DNA of 64,000 nucleotides from Streptomyces chumphonensis (GCF_014779715.1 NZ_JACXYU010000005.1:186001-250000); one strand, 5' to 3'; numbered from the stretch's first letter, positions 10,676 to 20,622 are shown. Translations and numbers: made by a program. Notes: generated from the letters alone by a model not told the origin.

Positions 10676-11383
10676 ATGACATTCGTGCAGCTCATCGACT
10701 GCAAAACGAGCCGGGTCGACGACATGAACCGGCTCCTGGACGCCTGGGTGGAGGCGACCCGGGGCAAGCGGACGGCGACCCACGCCCTCGTCGGCCGCGA
10801 CCGGTCCAGCTCCAACCACGTCGTGGAGATCGTCGAGTTCCCCTCCTACGAGGAGGCGATGCGGAACTCGAACCTGCCCGAGACCGACCGGATCTTCCAG
10901 GAGATGGTGGCGCTCTGCGACGAGATGCCGCAGTTCACGGACCTGGACGTGGTGCGGGACGAGCAGCTGAACAAGGGCACCGCCCGCAAGGTCTTCGAGG
11001 AGGTGCTGTCCACGCGCGACTACGCCGCGCTGGAGGACCACTTCCACCAGGACTACGTCGAACACGACCCGGCCAACCCGACGGGCGACCTGCACGGTCT
11101 CGAAGAGGCCCGGGAGAACCTCCGGGAGCAGCTCGACCCGTTCGAGCCCCGGTTCACGGTGCTGGGCGCGGCGGCCGACGGTGACCTGGTCAGCCTGCGC
11201 TTCCAGGCCGTGGGACGGCACGTGGGCCCGTTCATGGGCATCGAGGCGACCGGCAGGGACTTCACCCTCACCGGCCACGTGACGTTCCGGTTCCAGGACG
11301 GCAAGATCGCCGAGAGCTGGTTCAACTGGGACAACGCCCGGCTCCTCGCGGACATCGGCCTCGTCGACATGCCCCGGCCGTAG
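10676..11383 (+). CDS. Two-domain protein: ABM-like plus SnoaL-like
   Basis: The start is taken at MTFVQLIDC because AAGGAGG lies 5-11 nt before it; an in-frame ATG at 10652 lies upstream of that RBS. The product has 235 residues. Residues 1-100 resemble an antibiotic-biosynthesis-monooxygenase-like dimeric alpha-beta barrel (VQLIDCKTSRVDDMNRLLDAW). Residues ~105-235 form a SnoaL/NTF2-like ester-cyclase fold (FEEVLSTRDYAALEDHF, then FRFQDGKIAESWFNWD). No secondary-metabolite cluster surrounds it, so it is probably an orphan small-molecule enzyme or stress protein. Confidence 0.88.
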   Translation: MTFVQLIDCKTSRVDDMNRLLDAWVEATRGKRTATHALVGRDRSSSNHVVEIVEFPSYEEAMRNSNLPETDRIFQEMVALCDEMPQFTDLDVVRDEQLNKGTARKVFEEVLSTRDYAALEDHFHQDYVEHDPANPTGDLHGLEEARENLREQLDPFEPRFTVLGAAADGDLVSLRFQAVGRHVGPFMGIEATGRDFTLTGHVTFRFQDGKIAESWFNWDNARLLADIGLVDMPRP

Positions 11384-11413
11384 GCGCGGGGCCGCACCAC
11401 GCCCGGACGCCGA

Positions 11414-11444
11414 CAGGCCCCCACCCGCCAGGGGTGGGGGCCTG
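11414..11444 (-). terminator. Bidirectional terminator between groEL1 and the SnoaL-like gene
   Basis: A 13-bp perfect stem (CAGGCCCCCACCC and its complement) with a 5-nt loop lies between two convergent genes. Confidence 0.85.
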
Positions 11445-11467
11445 CGTCAGGCGGTGTGCCGGGTCGG

Positions 11468-13129
<1,662 letters not shown>

Positions 13130-13140
13130 TCACAAACGAA

Positions 13141-13185
13141 CCGCGCCCCGGCCCCGGCTGTCTGTGACGGGGAACCAGGGCGCGG
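13141..13185 (-). other. Nested hairpin between groES and groEL1
   Basis: An outer 8-bp arm pair (CCGCGCCC/GGGCGCGG) encloses an inner CCCCG/CGGGG stem in the 119-bp spacer. It could act as a partial terminator or mRNA processing site that changes the GroES:GroEL ratio; this is inference. Confidence 0.5.
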
Positions 13186-13212
13186 ATCAGCACACGGATG
13201 TGCGGGGGTGCC

Positions 13213-13521
13213 TTACTTCTCGATGATCGCGAGCACGTCGCGAGCCGAGAGGACGAGGTACTCCTCGTTGTTGTACTTCACCTCGGTGCCGCCGTACTTG
13301 CTGTACAGAACGACGTCACCGACCTTCACGTCGAGCGGCAGGCGGTTACCGTCCTCGAAGCGGCCCGGGCCCACGGCCAGGACGGTGCCCTCCTGGGGCT
13401 TCTCCTTGGCGGTGTCCGGAATGACCAGGCCCGAGGCCGTGGTCTGCTCGGCGTCGAGCGGCTGGACCACGATGCGGTCCTCAAGCGGCTTGATGGCAAC
13501 CTTGGAGCTGGCGGTCGTCAC
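13213..13521 (-). CDS. groES: 10-kDa co-chaperonin GroES
   Basis: The 102-residue product starts at GTG ([15 protein letters not shown]), preceded by GGGGGAGG. The open frame continues upstream but that part is not GroES-like. The mobile-loop region ([20 protein letters not shown]) and the roof motif ([14 protein letters not shown]) are intact. It caps the GroEL ring and is the first gene of the operon. Two CIRCE operators lie 100-170 bp upstream, so HrcA repression and heat induction are expected. Confidence 0.97.
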   Translation of the reverse strand: MTTASSKVAIKPLEDRIVVQPLDAEQTTASGLVIPDTAKEKPQEGTVLAVGPGRFEDGNRLPLDVKVGDVVLYSKYGGTEVKYNNEEYLVLSARDVLAIIEK

Positions 13522-13619
13522 GATCCGACCTCCCCCTTCGGAGATCTCACGGGGTCTTATGTCTAGAGGTGGCGACCTGGTCGATCCGTCGTCGCGGGTG
13601 CCGGACCTTCCCGTCGCGC

Positions 13620-13646
13620 CTGGCACTCCCCGGTGGAGAGTGCCAA
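13620..13646 (-). promoter_or_regulatory. CIRCE operator 1 (HrcA site)
   Basis: The sequence CTGGCACTC, a 9-bp spacer and GAGTGCCAA match the CIRCE inverted repeat TTAGCACTC-N9-GAGTGCTAA with only outer mismatches. Confidence 0.9.
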
Positions 13647-13665
13647 CGGTGAGACTATGCCTCGG

Positions 13666-13692
13666 TTAGCACTCGGTCAAGCGGAGTGCCAA
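13666..13692 (-). promoter_or_regulatory. CIRCE operator 2 (HrcA site)
   Basis: The sequence TTAGCACTC, a 9-bp spacer and GAGTGCCAA form an almost perfect CIRCE element 20 bp beyond the first one, giving a tandem HrcA operator upstream of groES. Confidence 0.93.
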
Positions 13693-13788
13693 CGCCACAC
13701 CGCGCGTCGTCGGATTCGGCTCCCGGAACGGCCGCTTCGACCCCACCGTCCGGCCCCCCGCCGCGCCCGGCCGGTGGGGGGCCGGGGC

Positions 13789-14772
13789 TCAGATGTAGTC
13801 CTCCAGGCGGGCGAGGGCGAAGCCCTGGTCGGTGGCGGTCTTCAGGGTGCGGCGCAGCATGTCGTTCATGGTCCCGCCCCACTCCTGCGGCCCGCGGAAG
13901 TGGGTGAGGATGATGTCGCCGGGGTGGAAGACGCGGTCGGCGCGGCCCCAGTCGAACTTCTCGGCCCACGCCTCCTCGGCCCACAGCGGGACGGCCTCGA
14001 TGCCGCAGGTGGCCGCGGCGCGGAGGGTGTCGCGGTTGTAGGCCCCGTAGGGCGGGCGGAACAGCCGCGGCGTGACCCCGATCTCCTTCTTCAGCACCTC
14101 CTGCATGTCGCAGATCTCGCGGCGCTGCTGCGCGTAGGAGAGCTTCGGCATCTCCTTGTGGTGCAGGGTGTGGTTCTGGACGGCGGCGCCGTCGCGGTGC
14201 ATGCGGCGGAAGTAGTCGTAGTCGTCCTTGGCCACGTAGTCGGAGAGGAACGCGCTGTAGGGGATGTCGAGTTCCCGCAGCATGCGGGTGAAGCGCGGGT
14301 CCTTGTGCCAGCCGTCGTCGATCGTGAGGAAGACGACCTTGTCGTCGGTGGGGACGCGGACGACGACCGGCGGCAGCCCCGCGTCGGCGATGAGCCCGGG
14401 CGTACTGGCGAGTTCCACCTTCTGCGGGGGCGGCGCCGGGGGGCGCAGCGGGGGCGTGGCGAGGCCCCAGCGTTTCGCGGCGGCGACGCGGCGGGCCTCG
14501 GCCCGCTCCAGGGCGTGGGCGTAGTCGGCGAGGGAGGCGGCGGCGTACTCGGCGCCGACACGCTGGGCCTCTCCGAGGGGCAGTCCCTCCACCGCGGCGG
14601 CGAGCGGCCGGTCGAGCGGGGCGCGGTCGTCGGGGAGGTGGCCGGCCCCGGAGACGGCGGCGCAGGACACGGCGAGCGCGACGACGGTGGAGGCGCCGAC
14701 GGCGCGGCGGAGCTGACGCCACCTCCCCGAGGCCCTTCTGTCATTTTGTCTGATTTGTCCGATGATCGGCAT
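13789..14772 (-). CDS. Polysaccharide deacetylase family protein (NodB domain)
   Basis: The 327-residue product has a basic N-terminus and a hydrophobic segment (about residues 24-44, VGASTVVALAVSCAAVSGAG) acting as signal anchor or lipoprotein-like signal. A Pro-rich linker (residues ~107-117) precedes the NodB domain. Catalytic motifs are visible: IDDGW (Asp152/Asp153), the metal ligands His201 and His205 in NHTLHH, and RPPYG (residues 239-243). It should act outside the membrane on N-acetylated glycans such as peptidoglycan. It is divergent from the methyltransferase gene with about 60 bp between them. Confidence 0.92.
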   Translation of the reverse strand: MPIIGQIRQNDRRASGRWRQLRRAVGASTVVALAVSCAAVSGAGHLPDDRAPLDRPLAAAVEGLPLGEAQRVGAEYAAASLADYAHALERAEARRVAAAKRWGLATPPLRPPAPPPQKVELASTPGLIADAGLPPVVVRVPTDDKVVFLTIDDGWHKDPRFTRMLRELDIPYSAFLSDYVAKDDYDYFRRMHRDGAAVQNHTLHHKEMPKLSYAQQRREICDMQEVLKKEIGVTPRLFRPPYGAYNRDTLRAAATCGIEAVPLWAEEAWAEKFDWGRADRVFHPGDIILTHFRGPQEWGGTMNDMLRRTLKTATDQGFALARLEDYI

Positions 14773-14835
14773 AACGCCGGATCGTGCCAGCAGCCCGGGC
14801 CCGGACGGCGACGGCGTTCCGCCGGGCAGAGGAAA

Positions 14836-16056
14836 ATGGGCCGCGTGGCCGTATCCGAATCACCCGACACACCGACCCCCGCCTCCCCCGAGGTCGACGC
14901 CTTCCGGGCGCTCCTGACCGACGAGGGGGCCGAACTGCTGGCGCTGCTGCGCGACCACGACCCCGCCGACGAGCTGGCCCTCGCCACCCGGCTGCGCCGC
15001 GACCACCCCGCCGCCCTCGTCTCGGCCGCACTCGGCCAGGCCCGGCTGCGGCAGCGGGCCGTGGCGAAGTTCGGCCCCGAGGACGCCGCCCGGATGTACT
15101 TCACCCCCGACGGCGTCGAGCAGGCGACGCGCTCCGCGGTGGCCGCCTACCGCGCCGAGCGGCTGACCGGACGCGGGGTCCGGCGGCTGGCCGACCTGTG
15201 CTGCGGCATCGGGGGCGACGCCGTCGAGCTGGCCCGCGCCGGCGTCGACGTCCTCGCGGTGGACCACTCACCGCTGACCTGCGCCGTCATCGAGGCCAAC
15301 GCCGCAGCGCTCGGCCTGGCCGACCGGATCACCGTGCGCCGGGCCGACGTCACCGAGGTGGACGTCGACGGGTACGACGCCGTCTTCGTCGACCCGGCAC
15401 GGCGCGGCGGCCGGGGCCGGGTGTTCGACCCCGAGGCGTACGCGCCGCCGCTGTCCTGGGCGCTGGACGTGGCGCGCCGGGTGCCGCACGCGGCCCTGAA
15501 GATCGCCCCCGGCGTGCCGCACGAGGCGCTGCCCGGCGACGCCGAGACGGAGTGGATCTCGGTGTCCGGCGAGGTGAAGGAGGCCGTGCTGTGGTTCGGT
15601 ACGGGGACGACGCCCGGGTTCCGGGCCACGCTGCTCCCCGGCGGGCACTCCCTTCTGGGCGCCGACCTGCCCGACCCGGAGCCCGGCCCGGTCGGCCGGT
15701 ACCTGTACGAGCCGGACGGCGCGGTCATCCGGGCCCACCTCGTCGCCGACGTGGCCCGCGACGTGGACGGCCGCCTGCTGAGCCCGGGCATCGCCTACGT
15801 GACCTCCGACGTCCTGCGGGCGACGCCGTACGCGCGGGCCTTCGAGGTGACGGACGTGCTGCCCTTCCACGTCAAGCGGCTGCGCGCGCTGCTGCGGGAG
15901 CGGGAGGTGGGCGTCCTGACGGTGAAGAAGCGCGGCTCGGCCGTGGAGCCCGAGGAGCTGCGGCGCAAGGTCCGCCTCGCGGGCCCGCACGCGGCGACCG
16001 TCTTCCTCACCCGGGTGGCGGGTGCGCCCGCGATGCTGCTCGGCCACCCCGTGTAG
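14836..16056 (+). CDS. Class I SAM-dependent methyltransferase with THUMP-like C-terminus
   Basis: The 406-residue product has the SAM-binding motif LADLCCGIGGDAVELA (about residues 120-135), followed by AVDHSPLTC and the motif-IV-like [13 protein letters not shown]. The C-terminal ~80 residues (FHVKRLRALLREREVGVLTVKKRG) look like the THUMP-like domain of this actinobacterial family, suggesting an RNA substrate. The chosen ATG gives a start just after the divergent promoter gap; upstream in-frame sequence overlaps the deacetylase gene antisense and is not used. The target is unknown. Confidence 0.88.
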   Translation: MGRVAVSESPDTPTPASPEVDAFRALLTDEGAELLALLRDHDPADELALATRLRRDHPAALVSAALGQARLRQRAVAKFGPEDAARMYFTPDGVEQATRSAVAAYRAERLTGRGVRRLADLCCGIGGDAVELARAGVDVLAVDHSPLTCAVIEANAAALGLADRITVRRADVTEVDVDGYDAVFVDPARRGGRGRVFDPEAYAPPLSWALDVARRVPHAALKIAPGVPHEALPGDAETEWISVSGEVKEAVLWFGTGTTPGFRATLLPGGHSLLGADLPDPEPGPVGRYLYEPDGAVIRAHLVADVARDVDGRLLSPGIAYVTSDVLRATPYARAFEVTDVLPFHVKRLRALLREREVGVLTVKKRGSAVEPEELRRKVRLAGPHAATVFLTRVAGAPAMLLGHPV

Positions 16057-16175
16057 GGCCGCGTCGGCCCCGGTCCGCCCGCCGTCCGGCGTCCCCGTGT
16101 GGCACGTCGGGCCCGGGGGCCGGAAGGTGGAAGCGACAGCGAGCGGCGCCGCGCACGGAGACGAGGTGAGCACAG

Positions 16176-16964
16176 GTGCCCGACGATGCCGGAGCCGTCC
16201 ACGGCGCGCCGTGCTGGGTGAGCCTGATGACGCACGACCTGGACGCCGCCATGCGCTTCTACCAGAGCGCACTCGGCTGGACGTACCGGCCGGGCTTCCG
16301 CGACCAGGAGCAGGGCTACCAGCTGGCGCTCGCCGACGGGCGCCCGGTCGCCGGGCTCGGCATGACCGCGCAGACGCGGACCTTCGCCCCGGCGTGGACG
16401 GCGTACTTCCAGGCGCAGAGCGTCAACGAGGTGGCCGGACGGATCCAGGAGCGCGGCGGGACGGTGGCCGTCGGCCCGCTCCCCTTCGGCACCGGCCGGG
16501 TGCTGTGGGCGGCCGACCGGCAGGACGCGCGCTTCGGCGTCTGGGAGGGCGATCCCGTCCCCGGGTGGCGGATGCGGCACCGGGCGGGCGCACCGGCCCG
16601 TCTCCAGCTCGTCACGGGCGACGCCTTCGCGGCGGCCATGTTCTACGGCGGCGTGTTCGCCTGGGACACCCGGGAGCCGGAACGGGTCAGCGTCCGGTTC
16701 GAGTCGGACCACGTGGTCCTGTGCGTGGACGGCCACCACGTGGCGGACCTGTGGGGCGGCGCGGTGGAGGAGGCGCCGGACCCGACGGTCCGGCCGCAGT
16801 GGCACGTCTACTTCTGCGTCGACGACGTGGACGACGTGGCCGCGCGGACGGAGGCGGCCGGCGGCAGCGTCGTCCAGGCGCCGGAGCTGTCCCACTTCGG
16901 GCGGGTGGCCGGGCTGCGCGACCCCGAGGGCTCCCTCTTCCACGTCACCTCGGAGCACACCTGA
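16176..16964 (+). CDS. VOC family protein with two glyoxalase-like domains
   Basis: The 262-residue product starts at GTG, with GAGGTGAG about 7 nt upstream. Two vicinal-oxygen-chelate modules are visible: residues ~10-130 (WVSLMTHDLDAAMRFYQSALGW) and ~135-258 (FYGGVFAWD, then FCVDDVDDVAARTEAAGGSVV and GRVAGLRDPEGSLF). This is the tandem arrangement of Streptomyces hydroxylase/bleomycin-resistance-like VOC proteins. The metal ligands and substrate cannot be assigned. It ends 12 bp before the convergent small gene upstream-coupled to tsaD. Confidence 0.88.
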   Translation: MPDDAGAVHGAPCWVSLMTHDLDAAMRFYQSALGWTYRPGFRDQEQGYQLALADGRPVAGLGMTAQTRTFAPAWTAYFQAQSVNEVAGRIQERGGTVAVGPLPFGTGRVLWAADRQDARFGVWEGDPVPGWRMRHRAGAPARLQLVTGDAFAAAMFYGGVFAWDTREPERVSVRFESDHVVLCVDGHHVADLWGGAVEEAPDPTVRPQWHVYFCVDDVDDVAARTEAAGGSVVQAPELSHFGRVAGLRDPEGSLFHVTSEHT

Positions 16965-16975
16965 GGTGCCGGGCC

Positions 16976-17233
16976 TCAGTCGACCCGGGTGAAGCGCCAG
17001 CGGTGCACCGGGCGGTGCAGCAGCCCGGCGGGCGGGTCGGGAAGCTCGCCGAACGGCCCCGGCCCCTCCCAGTGGGTGATGACCAGGACGCGGTCGCCGG
17101 GCGCGGTGTAGGTCTCGCGCCGCACGGGCGCGGGGTCGAGGGTCTGGGCCCGTGCCCAGGCCAGCAGCTCCGTACCCCGCCCCTCGGCGGCGCGGGCCTC
17201 CCACATCAGGGCGGTCGTCACAGGCGTCGTCAT
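16976..17233 (-). CDS. Conserved small protein of unknown function
   Basis: The 85-residue product has no recognised domain. Its start overlaps the stop of tsaD (ATGA, 4-bp overlap at 17230-17233), so it is translationally coupled as the last gene of the tsaB-rimI-tsaD operon. Residues such as [18 protein letters not shown] and [13 protein letters not shown] resemble a small ABM/NIPSNAP-like dimeric ferredoxin fold, but this is only an impression from the strand-helix pattern. Confidence 0.75.
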   Translation of the reverse strand: MTTPVTTALMWEARAAEGRGTELLAWARAQTLDPAPVRRETYTAPGDRVLVITHWEGPGPFGELPDPPAGLLHRPVHRWRFTRVD

Positions 17234-18399
17234 GCGTCGTAGAGGTTCTTCCGGCTCAGTTCGTGCACGTGGTCATGGGAATGGCCGTGGTCATGGGGAT
17301 GGCCGTGGTCGTGGGAGTGGTCGTGGGAAGGGTCATGGCTTGCGACGGGCGGGGCCGCCGGGACGTGGGGTTCGGTGACGGGCAGCGAGGAGTCGGCCGG
17401 CAGGTCCCAGCCGGACGCGGCGCGGCCCCGGGCCACCATCTCCGCACCCAGCGCGGCGACCATCGCGCCGTTGTCCGTGCACAGCTTCGGCCGGGGCACC
17501 CGCAGGGTGATGCCCGCGTCGGCGCACCGCTCCTCCGCCAGCGCGCGCAGCCGCGAGTTGGCGGCGACGCCGCCGCCGATCATCAGGTGGTCCACGCCCT
17601 CCTCCCGGCAGGCCCGGATCGCCTTGCGGGTGAGCACGTCGGTGACGGCCTCCTGGAAGGAGGCGGCGACGTCGGCGACGGGCACGTCCTCGCCCGCCCG
17701 CCGCCGTGCCTCGATCCAGCGGGCGACGGCGGTCTTGAGGCCGGAGAAGGAGAAGTCGTAGGGGGCGTCGCGCGGTCCGGTCAGGCCGCGCGGGAAGGCG
17801 ATCGCGGCGGGGTCGCCCTCGCGGGCGTAGCGGTCGATGACGGGGCCGCCGGGGAAGCCCAGGCCCAGGACGCGGGCGACCTTGTCGAACGCCTCGCCCG
17901 CCGCGTCGTCGATCGTGGCGCCCAGCGGGCGGACATCGGCGGTGATGTCGGGCGCGAGGAGCAGCGAGGAGTGGCCGCCGCTGACGAGCAGCGCCATCGT
18001 CGGCTCGGGCAGCGCGCCGTGTTCGAGCTGGTCGACGCAGATGTGCGACGCCAGGTGGTTGACGCCGTAGAGCGGCTTCCCGAGCGCGTAGGCGTACGCC
18101 TTGGCCGCCGAGACGCCCACGAGCAGCGCCCCCGCCAGCCCGGGGCCGGCGGTGACGGCGATGCCGTCGAGGTCGGTGGCGGCGACGCCCGCCTGGTCCA
18201 GGGCGCGCCGGATGGTGGGGACCATGGCCTCCAGGTGCGCCCGGCTGGCGATCTCGGGCACGACACCGCCGTAGCGGGCGTGGTCGTCGACGCTGGAGGC
18301 GACGGCGTCGGCCAGCAGCGTGTGACCGCGCACGACGCCGACACCGGTCTCGTCGCAGGAGGTCTCGATGCCGAGGACAAGGGGCTCGTCGGGAATCAT
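17230..18399 (-). CDS. tsaD: tRNA N6-adenosine threonylcarbamoyltransferase TsaD, His-rich tail
   Basis: The 389-residue product catalyses the final transfer in t6A37 synthesis together with TsaB and TsaE. The ASKHA fold is evident from [27 protein letters not shown], the metal-binding [17 protein letters not shown] and [11 protein letters not shown]. The family norm is about 340 residues. Here a ~40-residue C-terminal extension carries ten or more histidines in HD/HG repeats (residues ~350-380, encoded by an imperfect tandem repeat at 17266-17340), which may bind metal. It is 12 bp downstream of rimI and overlaps the next small gene. Confidence 0.97.
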   Translation of the reverse strand: MIPDEPLVLGIETSCDETGVGVVRGHTLLADAVASSVDDHARYGGVVPEIASRAHLEAMVPTIRRALDQAGVAATDLDGIAVTAGPGLAGALLVGVSAAKAYAYALGKPLYGVNHLASHICVDQLEHGALPEPTMALLVSGGHSSLLLAPDITADVRPLGATIDDAAGEAFDKVARVLGLGFPGGPVIDRYAREGDPAAIAFPRGLTGPRDAPYDFSFSGLKTAVARWIEARRRAGEDVPVADVAASFQEAVTDVLTRKAIRACREEGVDHLMIGGGVAANSRLRALAEERCADAGITLRVPRPKLCTDNGAMVAALGAEMVARGRAASGWDLPADSSLPVTEPHVPAAPPVASHDPSHDHSHDHGHPHDHGHSHDHVHELSRKNLYDA

Positions 18400-18411
18400 C
18401 TGTCGTCGTTC

Positions 18412-18978
18412 CTAGCTCGGGTCGCTGTCGGGGCCGGACCCGCCGGGGGCGGGGGGCGTCGTCGGGGCGCCGTGCTCGCGGCGCATGACCAGCGCGTCGA
18501 CGTCGCCCGGCTGGTAGTAGCCGCGCCGCAGTCCCACCGGCACGAAGCCGTGCCGCTCGTACAGGCGCTGGGCGCGCGGGTTGTCGACGCGGACCTCCAG
18601 GAGGACCTGGTGGCACTCGAAGGCGGTGGCGGCGGCGAGGAGGTCGGTCAGGAGCCGGGTGCCGAGGCCGCTGCCCTGCCGCTCGGGGGCGGCGGCGATG
18701 GTCTGGACGTCCCCGGTGCCGTCGACGGTGGTGGCGAGCCCGGCGTAGCCGACGATCCGGCCGCCGGGGTCCTCCGCGACGGTGTAGTGGTGCGTGGCGC
18801 CGGGCCCGCGCGCGTGCGCCAGCTCCGACCAGAACATGCCCGCCGACCACGCGTCCTCGGGGAACAGGGCGCGTTCCAGGGCCAGCACCGGCTCGATGTG
18901 CCACCAGCGCATCGTGCGCAGCGTGACGGCGCCGGAGTGCTCGGGACGTCCGGCGACGCGATCCTGCCGCCGGCTCAC
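18412..18978 (-). CDS. rimI: Ribosomal protein alanine N-acetyltransferase RimI-like
   Basis: This is a GNAT-family acetyltransferase. The start is placed at the GTG overlapping the tsaB stop (GTGA), giving 188 residues; a later start at MRWWHIEPVL would also keep the whole domain. The acetyl-CoA loop is AAPERQGSGLGTRLL and VRVDNPRAQRLYERHGF is the typical C-terminal GNAT signature. RimI acetylates the N-terminus of ribosomal protein S18. The tsaB-rimI-tsaD order is the standard bacterial arrangement. The last ~20 residues are a Gly/Pro/Asp-rich tail. Confidence 0.93.
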   Translation of the reverse strand: MSRRQDRVAGRPEHSGAVTLRTMRWWHIEPVLALERALFPEDAWSAGMFWSELAHARGPGATHHYTVAEDPGGRIVGYAGLATTVDGTGDVQTIAAAPERQGSGLGTRLLTDLLAAATAFECHQVLLEVRVDNPRAQRLYERHGFVPVGLRRGYYQPGDVDALVMRREHGAPTTPPAPGGSGPDSDPS

Positions 18979-19652
18979 CGTGGCGTGACCACCTTGTACC
19001 CGGCCGGGACCTTGGCGTCCGGGCGGCGCAGGTACATCGGCAGCGGCGGCGGGAACGGCTCCCCGGCGGCCAGCCGTTCGGCGGCCAGCGCGGCGAGCGC
19101 GGCGGCCGACTGGTGCTCGGGACCGTCCTCCCGCAGGCCGGTGAAGGTCTCGGGGTAGAGCCGGGCGCCCGCGCCGACGGCGGGGAGGCCGGCGACCTCG
19201 GCGGCGATGTCGGCGGGCCGGTCCACGCGCGGTTCGCCCACCCGGGTCCGGGGGTCGGCGTAGCGGGCCCAGTAGACCTCCTTGCGGCGGGCGTCGGTCG
19301 CGACGACGAACGGCCCGTCCCCGCCGACGGCTCCGGACCGCCCGGCGGCGTAGGCCAGGCCGTCGAGCGTGCACAGGCCGTGCACGGGGATGCCGAGCGC
19401 CGCGCCGAACCCCGACGCCGTCACCAGGCCGACCCGCAGCCCGGTGTAGGGGCCGGGCCCGACGCCGACGACCAGGCCCGTCACCTCGTTCAGAGCACGG
19501 CCCGCCTCGGCCAGGACGGCGTCCACCGCCGGGAGCAGCAGCTCACCGTGGCGGCGGGCGTCCACCTGGTCGCGGGCGGCGAGGACCCGCTCGCCGTCGT
19601 GCAGGGCGACGGTGATCGCGGGGGTGGCGGTGTCAAGAGCGAGCAGCAGCAC
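18975..19652 (-). CDS. tsaB: tRNA threonylcarbamoyladenosine biosynthesis protein TsaB
   Basis: The 225-residue product is an ASKHA-fold partner of TsaD with LLALDTATPAITVAL at the N-terminus, GVGPGPYTGLRVGLVTA and a conserved DARRKEVYWARY. It starts at GTG. A hexamer TAGGCT ends exactly 6 nt upstream of the GTG and no RBS is present, so the mRNA is probably leaderless. It is the first gene of the operon, overlapping rimI by 4 bp. Confidence 0.95.
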   Translation of the reverse strand: MLLLALDTATPAITVALHDGERVLAARDQVDARRHGELLLPAVDAVLAEAGRALNEVTGLVVGVGPGPYTGLRVGLVTASGFGAALGIPVHGLCTLDGLAYAAGRSGAVGGDGPFVVATDARRKEVYWARYADPRTRVGEPRVDRPADIAAEVAGLPAVGAGARLYPETFTGLREDGPEHQSAAALAALAAERLAAGEPFPPPLPMYLRRPDAKVPAGYKVVTPR

Positions 19653-19806
19653 GGAGCAAGCCTACGGCGCGCCCGGCGGTGCGGTGTCCGGGCTGCCCCG
19701 GAGGGGTACCCGGGGGCTGCTACCGTCGCACTGGCGATCAGTGCGCGCACACCCGCGCGCGCCGGGCGGCGGAGAAGACGACACACGGCATCGAGGGGTG
19801 AACCCG

Positions 19807-20361
19807 GTGGCACGCAGCAGTGCGGGGACGTTCGTGGCCGGACTGACCGCGCTGGCGCTCGCCACGGTCGGGTTCCTCGCCTACCAGGCGTCGGCCGCCC
19901 AGGACGCGGCGCACGACGGCAAGCGGTCCGAGCCGTCGGCGTCGCCCGCGCCGGCGGCCGAGGAGTCCCCGGACCCGCAGGCGCTGCCGACCGCCTCCGG
20001 GGAGGGACGGCGCGTGGTGTACGCGCTCGGAGCGGACCGCGTGTGGCTGGTCGGTGCGAGCGAGGCGGTGCAGCGGACGTACGAGGTCCGGCCGGGCACC
20101 CTCGACCCGGTGGTCGGCACGTACTCCGTGACCTCGCGGGCCGCGCAGGTCACCGGGACGGACGGGGTGCCGGTGCAGCACGTCGTGCGGTTCGCGACGC
20201 TCGCCGGGACGGGGATCGGCTTCAGCGCGCCGGTCGAGGACGGCGCCGAGCCGACGGCGGAGCCGGAGCGCGAGACGGGCGGCATCCGGGAGAGCCGGGC
20301 GGACGGCGAGGCGATGTGGGAGTTCGCGACGCTCGGCACCGAGGTCGTCGTCGTCCCGTGA
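19807..20361 (+). CDS. Membrane-anchored or secreted protein of unknown function
   Basis: The start is taken at GTG 19807 because GAGGGG lies 7 nt upstream; the frame is open further left but overlaps the tsaB promoter. The product has 184 residues. Residues 1-28 form a basic start plus hydrophobic segment (FVAGLTALALATVGFLAYQ), which is a signal peptide or single membrane anchor. An Ala/Pro/Ser/Glu-rich linker (residues ~35-60) leads to a compact beta-rich domain (RVVYALGADRVWLVGASEAVQRTYEV, VVGTYSVTSR, FSAPVEDG). This resembles the L,D-transpeptidase-like extracytoplasmic proteins but lacks the HGT and SxGCIR catalytic motifs. Function unknown. Confidence 0.8.
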   Translation: MARSSAGTFVAGLTALALATVGFLAYQASAAQDAAHDGKRSEPSASPAPAAEESPDPQALPTASGEGRRVVYALGADRVWLVGASEAVQRTYEVRPGTLDPVVGTYSVTSRAAQVTGTDGVPVQHVVRFATLAGTGIGFSAPVEDGAEPTAEPERETGGIRESRADGEAMWEFATLGTEVVVVP

Positions 20362-20404
20362 CGCCCGGCCGCGCCGCACCGGCCTGAGGCGGCGGCGGGC
20401 GGCG

Positions 20405-20584
20405 TCAGGCGGCGTCGGCGGGTCCTGCGGGGTCGGCCTCACGGATGCGGGGCGGACGGGGTTCCTCCTCCGGCGGCCGGGAGACGGCGCGGGCGGCCGC
20501 GCACGACGCCAGGAGTTCGCCGAACGGCGGCGTCTGCGGCGCGCACTGTCGTGCGGACGGTGGTGCGGACTCACGTTCCGGCAT
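20405..20584 (-). CDS. Small protein (59 aa) behind an iron-box-like operator
   Basis: ATG at 20584 is preceded by GAGGAGGGG with 3-nt spacing, one of the best RBS matches in the window. The 59-residue product (PERESAPPSARQCAPQTPPF, GELLASCAAARAVSRPPE, then Pro/Glu-rich) has two cysteines and a predicted helix around residues 21-34. No family is recognised. A 16-bp palindrome resembling the DmdR/IdeR iron box lies 23-38 nt before the start codon. This strongly suggests a real, iron-responsive gene despite its size. Confidence 0.65.
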   Translation of the reverse strand: MPERESAPPSARQCAPQTPPFGELLASCAAARAVSRPPEEEPRPPRIREADPAGPADAA

Positions 20585-20604
20585 GGCCCCTCCTCACGCG
20601 CTAC

Positions 20605-20622
20605 AAGTTAGGTTCACCTAAC
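20605..20622 (-). promoter_or_regulatory. Iron-box-like palindrome (DmdR/IdeR type)
   Basis: GTTAGGT-TC-ACCTAAC is a perfect 16-bp inverted repeat. The stretch AAGTTAGGTTCACCT matches 12 of 15 core positions of the DtxR/IdeR consensus (AGGTTAGSCTAACCT). It lies just upstream of the 59-aa gene and overlaps TAACTT/TTGTAG, either of which could serve as -10. Confidence 0.65.
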
